A stretch of DNA of 26,316 nt, taken from assembly GCA_025999935.1 (NCBI GenBank), contig BNXY01000038.1:1-26316 (forward strand). The letters run 5' to 3'. The stretch is from Bacteroidia bacterium. GTDB taxonomy: Bacteria > Bacteroidota > Bacteroidia > Bacteroidales > Azobacteroidaceae. Below, one piece after another: positions 23,511 through 26,316 of this stretch; position 1 is the stretch's first letter; every line of letters starts with the position of its first letter. Both the position numbers and the translations under genes were made by a program. The notes beneath the pieces are model-generated. The model saw only the letters and a program-made list of their open reading frames with translations, had not been told where the DNA came from and did no database searches.

Positions 23511-24525
23511 TGCTTTTATTTATTAAAAAGTTAATGCGTTTATCTATATTTTTGATTATAAACTTCTTGCGATTATCAGAAAGTTTATACTCATTGAATT
23601 TAATTGGAATTTTATTGTCTATGTTATTAATAAAAGTTTCAATTGAATTTTTATTATACCGTTTTCTTACATTTTCAAAAATTGGCTTCATCTCATCTTG
23701 GTAGTCCAACAAAAGAACATCAATCAATTCAAAATGGTTTAAATTTTTATCATTCCATCTAATATCAGGTTTACCCCTATTGATAAATTTATCAAATTCA
23801 TCTTCATTATTTAATAAATTTATAATTTTATCTTCTGACAATTCACGACCTAAACTACTGCCGTTATCATAGAGCGGTGAAAATTTCCAGTTTTCCTCTT
23901 TATAGCGTTTTATTAATTTTTGAAATGACATTTGACCTTTAGTAATAAGAAAAATATTAATTTTAAATCTTATTTTTTTCCACCTACTCAATTTTTTGAG
24001 TATATCATCTAACAGACGGTTTGTAATTACAATCCCCCAATTTTCAGAATGTCTGTCGGTATTGCCAATTATTGTATCGAAAACAACCATTTCTAATACA
24101 GATCTTTGACAATGCTCTAAATGAATATTTTTTAACGCACCAATAATTTTTTGAAATGAATGAGTTTTCTTAAAATTCACCTGAAAATCAGGATATTTTT
24201 CTACAATAAATCCATAACCCTCGCTCAAATCTTCATTTTCGTTGTTAATAATTGATTGAGACATACAACCGATTTCTGTTCGATTGTATGCAATATTATA
24301 ATCTACAACATTAAAACCGAGCAATTTGCCAATTTTAGACGCAATTATTTCCGACCAAAACTCAAACTTATAATCTTTTTTAGATTCACGCAAAGACATC
24401 TTGAAATAATACTTTTCTAACTTCGGCTTTGGAGAATAGAAAATATATTTCGTTCTTCTGCCCGAAGTATGTCTGTGGATTTCTTTTTTCCACTGCGTAA
24501 CATCTATTATTTTTAATCGATTCAT
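23503..24525 (-). CDS. HipA/CtkA-like serine-threonine kinase
   Basis: A 340-residue protein kinase-like enzyme. Visible elements: a Ser/Gly/Arg-rich N-lobe loop (HTSGRRTKY), YYFKMS with the likely ATP lysine (about K42), EFWSEIIASKIGKLLG as the C-helix, the catalytic loop GNTDRHSENWG (D157, N162) and the metal-binding LYDNGSSLG (D220). These are typical of HipA toxins and CtkA-like kinases. An insert of about 45 basic residues separates catalytic loop and metal-binding Asp. The HipA N-terminal subdomain is missing and may be supplied by the HIRAN protein. The ATG at 24525 is used because the upstream in-frame codon at 24546 is TTG. It follows the AbiEi-like gene by 49 nt. The target cannot be inferred. 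The high AT content suggests acquisition. Confidence 0.8.
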   Translation of the reverse strand: MNRLKIIDVTQWKKEIHRHTSGRRTKYIFYSPKPKLEKYYFKMSLRESKKDYKFEFWSEIIASKIGKLLGFNVVDYNIAYNRTEIGCMSQSIINNENEDLSEGYGFIVEKYPDFQVNFKKTHSFQKIIGALKNIHLEHCQRSVLEMVVFDTIIGNTDRHSENWGIVITNRLLDDILKKLSRWKKIRFKINIFLITKGQMSFQKLIKRYKEENWKFSPLYDNGSSLGRELSEDKIINLLNNEDEFDKFINRGKPDIRWNDKNLNHFELIDVLLLDYQDEMKPIFENVRKRYNKNSIETFINNIDNKIPIKFNEYKLSDNRKKFIIKNIDKRINFLINKSNE

Positions 24526-24574
24526 AAAATTACTGCAACATTGCAATTTTTATTTTTATCTAATTAGGTATTAT

Positions 24575-25201
24575 TTACAAGATTAAAAACTCCTCCAATA
24601 ACCTTAACTCTATTTTCTTCCTTCCCACCTCAATACATTGCCGAATAATCTCCAAATCAAAACTTTCAACAACCGAAAAATCAATCCGCAAATCGTCTTC
24701 CAAATACTCGCGCATTGCCTTAACGGATTGAAGGCGCAAATTGGGCGTGGTAACAATCTTGTCGCACAATGCCTTTTCGGGCGAGGCAATCAGAAAGGCG
24801 TAAGAATTGTCGATAATCTCCTGCCTGACACCAATCGGGTAATATGGGGCAGGCACTTTTACATACTCAAAATGTCCAAGCGGCGTATCGTACTGCTTGT
24901 GCAACTTTGTTGTAACCGAACGCATCGTAAAAACTCGTTCGGGAATCAATCCGTAATACGCAAGGGCTGATTCGAGCGAAATGTATGACGGTCCGTATAA
25001 ATGATTTGCCACAAGTTCGGTTGAAATTTCCTGATTATGAACCTTTGGAGCAACAACATACAAATTGCGCTTTACTCTAATTACAAGCCCTTTACGCTCT
25101 AATTCAGATACCTTTTCATCGGGACGCTTCAATTCGCCATATAACGAAAATAAAATGTCCTTATTTATGGGAATAAGCCCTATGTTCTTTAATTTTTCCA
25201 T
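24575..25201 (-). CDS. AbiEi-type antitoxin / transcriptional repressor
   Basis: A 208-residue protein of the type IV AbiEi antitoxin family (COG5340-like). The N-terminal winged-helix part spans about residues 1-55 (KDILFSLYGELKRPDEKVSE, LERKGLVIRVKRNLYVV). The C-terminal antitoxin domain has TELVANHLYGPSYISLESAL, AYYGLIPE and ASPEKALCDKI, all family-typical. In studied AbiE systems AbiEi represses its own promoter through inverted repeats and counters the AbiEii nucleotidyltransferase. The ATG at 25201 is chosen because the in-frame TTG at 25225 lies within the putative -7 box. The cognate AbiEii here is only a remnant (22713-22823), and two other genes now lie between, so this antitoxin may serve as regulator of the kinase pair. 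Confidence 0.85.
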   Translation of the reverse strand: MEKLKNIGLIPINKDILFSLYGELKRPDEKVSELERKGLVIRVKRNLYVVAPKVHNQEISTELVANHLYGPSYISLESALAYYGLIPERVFTMRSVTTKLHKQYDTPLGHFEYVKVPAPYYPIGVRQEIIDNSYAFLIASPEKALCDKIVTTPNLRLQSVKAMREYLEDDLRIDFSVVESFDLEIIRQCIEVGRKKIELRLLEEFLIL

Positions 25202-25222
25202 TTCTGAGATAAAAAATTTCTG

Positions 25223-25290
25223 CAAAAATAGTGAAATTTTGATAGATAATCTGATTTTTTACGATTAACTATCAAAATTCTGCTATTTTT
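25223..25290 (-). promoter_or_regulatory. Inverted-repeat operator and promoter of the abiEi-led operon
   Basis: Two 22-nt arms, 25224-25245 (AAAAATAGTGAAATTTTGAT...) and 25269-25290 (CTATCAAAATTCTGCTATTT...), are reverse complements at 19 of 22 positions, separated by 23 nt. The gene-proximal arm covers TATTTTTG (complement of 25223-25230), a candidate -7 box about 22 nt before the ATG. Binding of a repressor to the arms would block the promoter. This parallels the paired inverted repeats bound by AbiEi in streptococcal AbiE. Confidence 0.6.
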
Positions 25291-25303
25291 TCTGTGATAT
25301 ATT

Positions 25304-25391
25304 CGAAATGGTTGATTTTCTTGTTGCATAATATTAATGTTTTTTTGCACGCAGATAACGCATATTATCCGGATTTTCGCGGATTTTTTCT
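25304..25391. repeat. Right copy of the hlyD/MFS junction repeat, with MFS start relic
   Basis: Minus-strand ATG at 25329 reads MQQENQPFR and then loses similarity; the intact MFS starts MQQQNTPFR. Upstream sequence (GTTGCATAATATTA, GCACGCAGATAACGCA, GGATTTTCGCGGATTTTTTC) matches 22060-22145. So a diverged copy of the MFS gene start lies directly downstream of the hlyD gene, where a partner exporter gene would be expected. Confidence 0.65.
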
Positions 25392-25458
25392 GTTAATTCT
25401 TTATGTTTATATTTTTCCATATCTGCGTAAATCTTAAAAATCTGCGTCATCTGCGTGC
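25347..25458. repeat. Imperfect inverted repeat after the hlyD gene
   Basis: GCACGCAGATAACGCATATT near 25347 and the complement of GCACGCAGATGACGCAGATT ending near 25458 form an interrupted palindrome. Its right arm contains the last codons and stop of the hlyD gene (LARR-stop). It could fold in mRNA as a terminator-like structure, but no T-run is present. Confidence 0.5.
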
Positions 25459-26316
25459 TAAAACCTTACATTCAACATTCATTCCCGAAGTCAATTGCGC
25501 AAGAATGGCGGCATCATTATTTTCCGTAAAAAGAATTTTCACCGGAATGCGCTGTTCCACTTTTACAAAATTGCCTACGGAATGGTCGGGCGAAGCGGGC
25601 GAATATTGCGCACCCGAAGCGTTGGAAATAGAAGCGACAACACCTTCAAATTTGTGCGCGGGAAAAGCATCAATTTCAATCGCTACCTTACTGCCCGGTT
25701 GAATATGCTGCATTTGCGTTTCCCGAAAATTAGCCACCACCCATTTGTCTTCATCGCTAACCACTGCAAGCAAATGTTTGCCCGGCATCACTAATTCGCC
25801 TTCCTGAATGGTTTTACGTCCGGTTTTTCCGTCGCAAGGCGCAAGGATAACCGTATATGACAAATTCAGTTTGGCGATTTCCAATGCCGCTTCGGCTATT
25901 TTTATACCCGCTTCGGTTTGGTCTAAACGTTGTGTCTGTTCGGCTTTTACGAGTGTCGTGGATTGTTTTTGGCGCACTAGCATTTCGTATTTGGCTTTCA
26001 TCGCATCGTAATTCGTTTTCACGCCATCGTATTGTTGTTGGGTAACAGCCGCTTCCGCCAATAATTTTTGATAACGTAAATAATCTTTTTCCGCATTTTG
26101 AAGTAAAATCCGCATTTCTTCAATCCCTGCATCGGATACGGAAAGATTGTTTTGCGTGGTGTGAATGGTGGTTGTCATCGCCGATTTTCCGGACAAGGCA
26201 TTTTGATAATCGGCTTCCGCTTGCGCCACACGCAGACGAAATTCGGCATCTTCAATGACCATCAAGGTGTCGCCTTTGCGCACTTGCTGAAATTCATCAA
26301 AGTAAATCTTTTTCAC
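25447..26316 (-). CDS. HlyD/EmrA-type membrane-fusion protein (5' end outside window)
   Basis: At least 289 residues of a periplasmic adaptor subunit for a drug efflux or secretion system; the N-terminal membrane anchor and true start are beyond the window edge (the edge codon is GTG and mid-gene). Seen in order: a lipoyl half-motif near the edge (VRKGDTLMVIEDAEFRLRVA), a long alpha-helical coiled-coil hairpin (about 30-150), the second lipoyl half (LSYTVILAPCDGKTGRKTIQ, EGELVMPGKHLLAVV), and the beta-barrel domain (WVVANFRETQMQHIQPGSKV, KFEGVVASISNASG, VKVEQRIPVKI). The expected partner is the EmrB-like MFS exporter at 20571-22085, now separated by the toxin-antitoxin cassette. Confidence 0.92.
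   Translation of the reverse strand: MKKIYFDEFQQVRKGDTLMVIEDAEFRLRVAQAEADYQNALSGKSAMTTTIHTTQNNLSVSDAGIEEMRILLQNAEKDYLRYQKLLAEAAVTQQQYDGVKTNYDAMKAKYEMLVRQKQSTTLVKAEQTQRLDQTEAGIKIAEAALEIAKLNLSYTVILAPCDGKTGRKTIQEGELVMPGKHLLAVVSDEDKWVVANFRETQMQHIQPGSKVAIEIDAFPAHKFEGVVASISNASGAQYSPASPDHSVGNFVKVEQRIPVKILFTENNDAAILAQLTSGMNVECKVLARR

Overview
The window reads as a chromosomal segment of a Bacteroidota bacterium, most likely order Bacteroidales. Several intergenic regions carry the phylum's promoter type (TTTG, about 19-21 nt, TAnnTTTG). The genes include a type IX secretion (T9SS) component of the PorD/DUF4835 family, a surface protein with a T9SS C-terminal sorting domain, a BF3164-like lipoprotein, and a Bacteroidetes-style ECF sigma / short membrane anti-sigma / periplasmic sensor cluster. 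No rRNA or tRNA gene was recognised.

Layout. 1-61: edge of a minus-strand gene behind a strong promoter. 128-1023: a decayed insertion element with imperfect terminal inverted repeats; a shorter sister copy lies at 16523-17249. 1296-7196 (minus): lipoprotein, UvrD/PcrA helicase, polytopic DUF6056-like membrane protein and RlmB; the last three form a likely operon. 7371-11648 (plus): T9SS-exported multidomain protein and an OmpA-type outer-membrane protein. 11797-16446 (minus): likely operon of a 36-codon small ORF, trmN6, coaBC, porD and recN. 17632-18284 (plus): a 20-codon ORF and a YgjP-like metallopeptidase. 18293-19846 (minus): ECF sigma operon. 20077-20453: a frameshifted exported protein.

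20571-26316 (minus) is the accessory part. An EmrA-like HlyD protein (running off the window) and an EmrB-like MFS exporter should be neighbours but are separated by about 3.3 kb. That insert holds an AbiEi-type antitoxin/repressor preceded by a 22-nt inverted repeat over its putative promoter. A HipA/CtkA-like kinase follows, and its stop codon overlaps the start of a HIRAN-domain protein. Next come the first ~37 codons of an AbiEii-type nucleotidyltransferase toxin. The toxin is cut off by a REP/RAYT-type element: a broken Y1 transposase between 47-nt inverted repeats. Just downstream of hlyD there is also a short relic resembling the start of the MFS gene (MQQ-N-PFR), so the cassette sits between two diverged copies of the same junction.

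The most interesting points are (i) the kinase/HIRAN pair nested between the two halves of an AbiE toxin-antitoxin operon, with the AbiE toxin destroyed and the antitoxin and operator retained, and (ii) a two-copy non-autonomous insertion element whose best conserved part is a promoter plus intrinsic terminator predicted to make a ~55-nt RNA. Everything is read by eye from sequence; domain calls rest on recognised motifs and no search was run.
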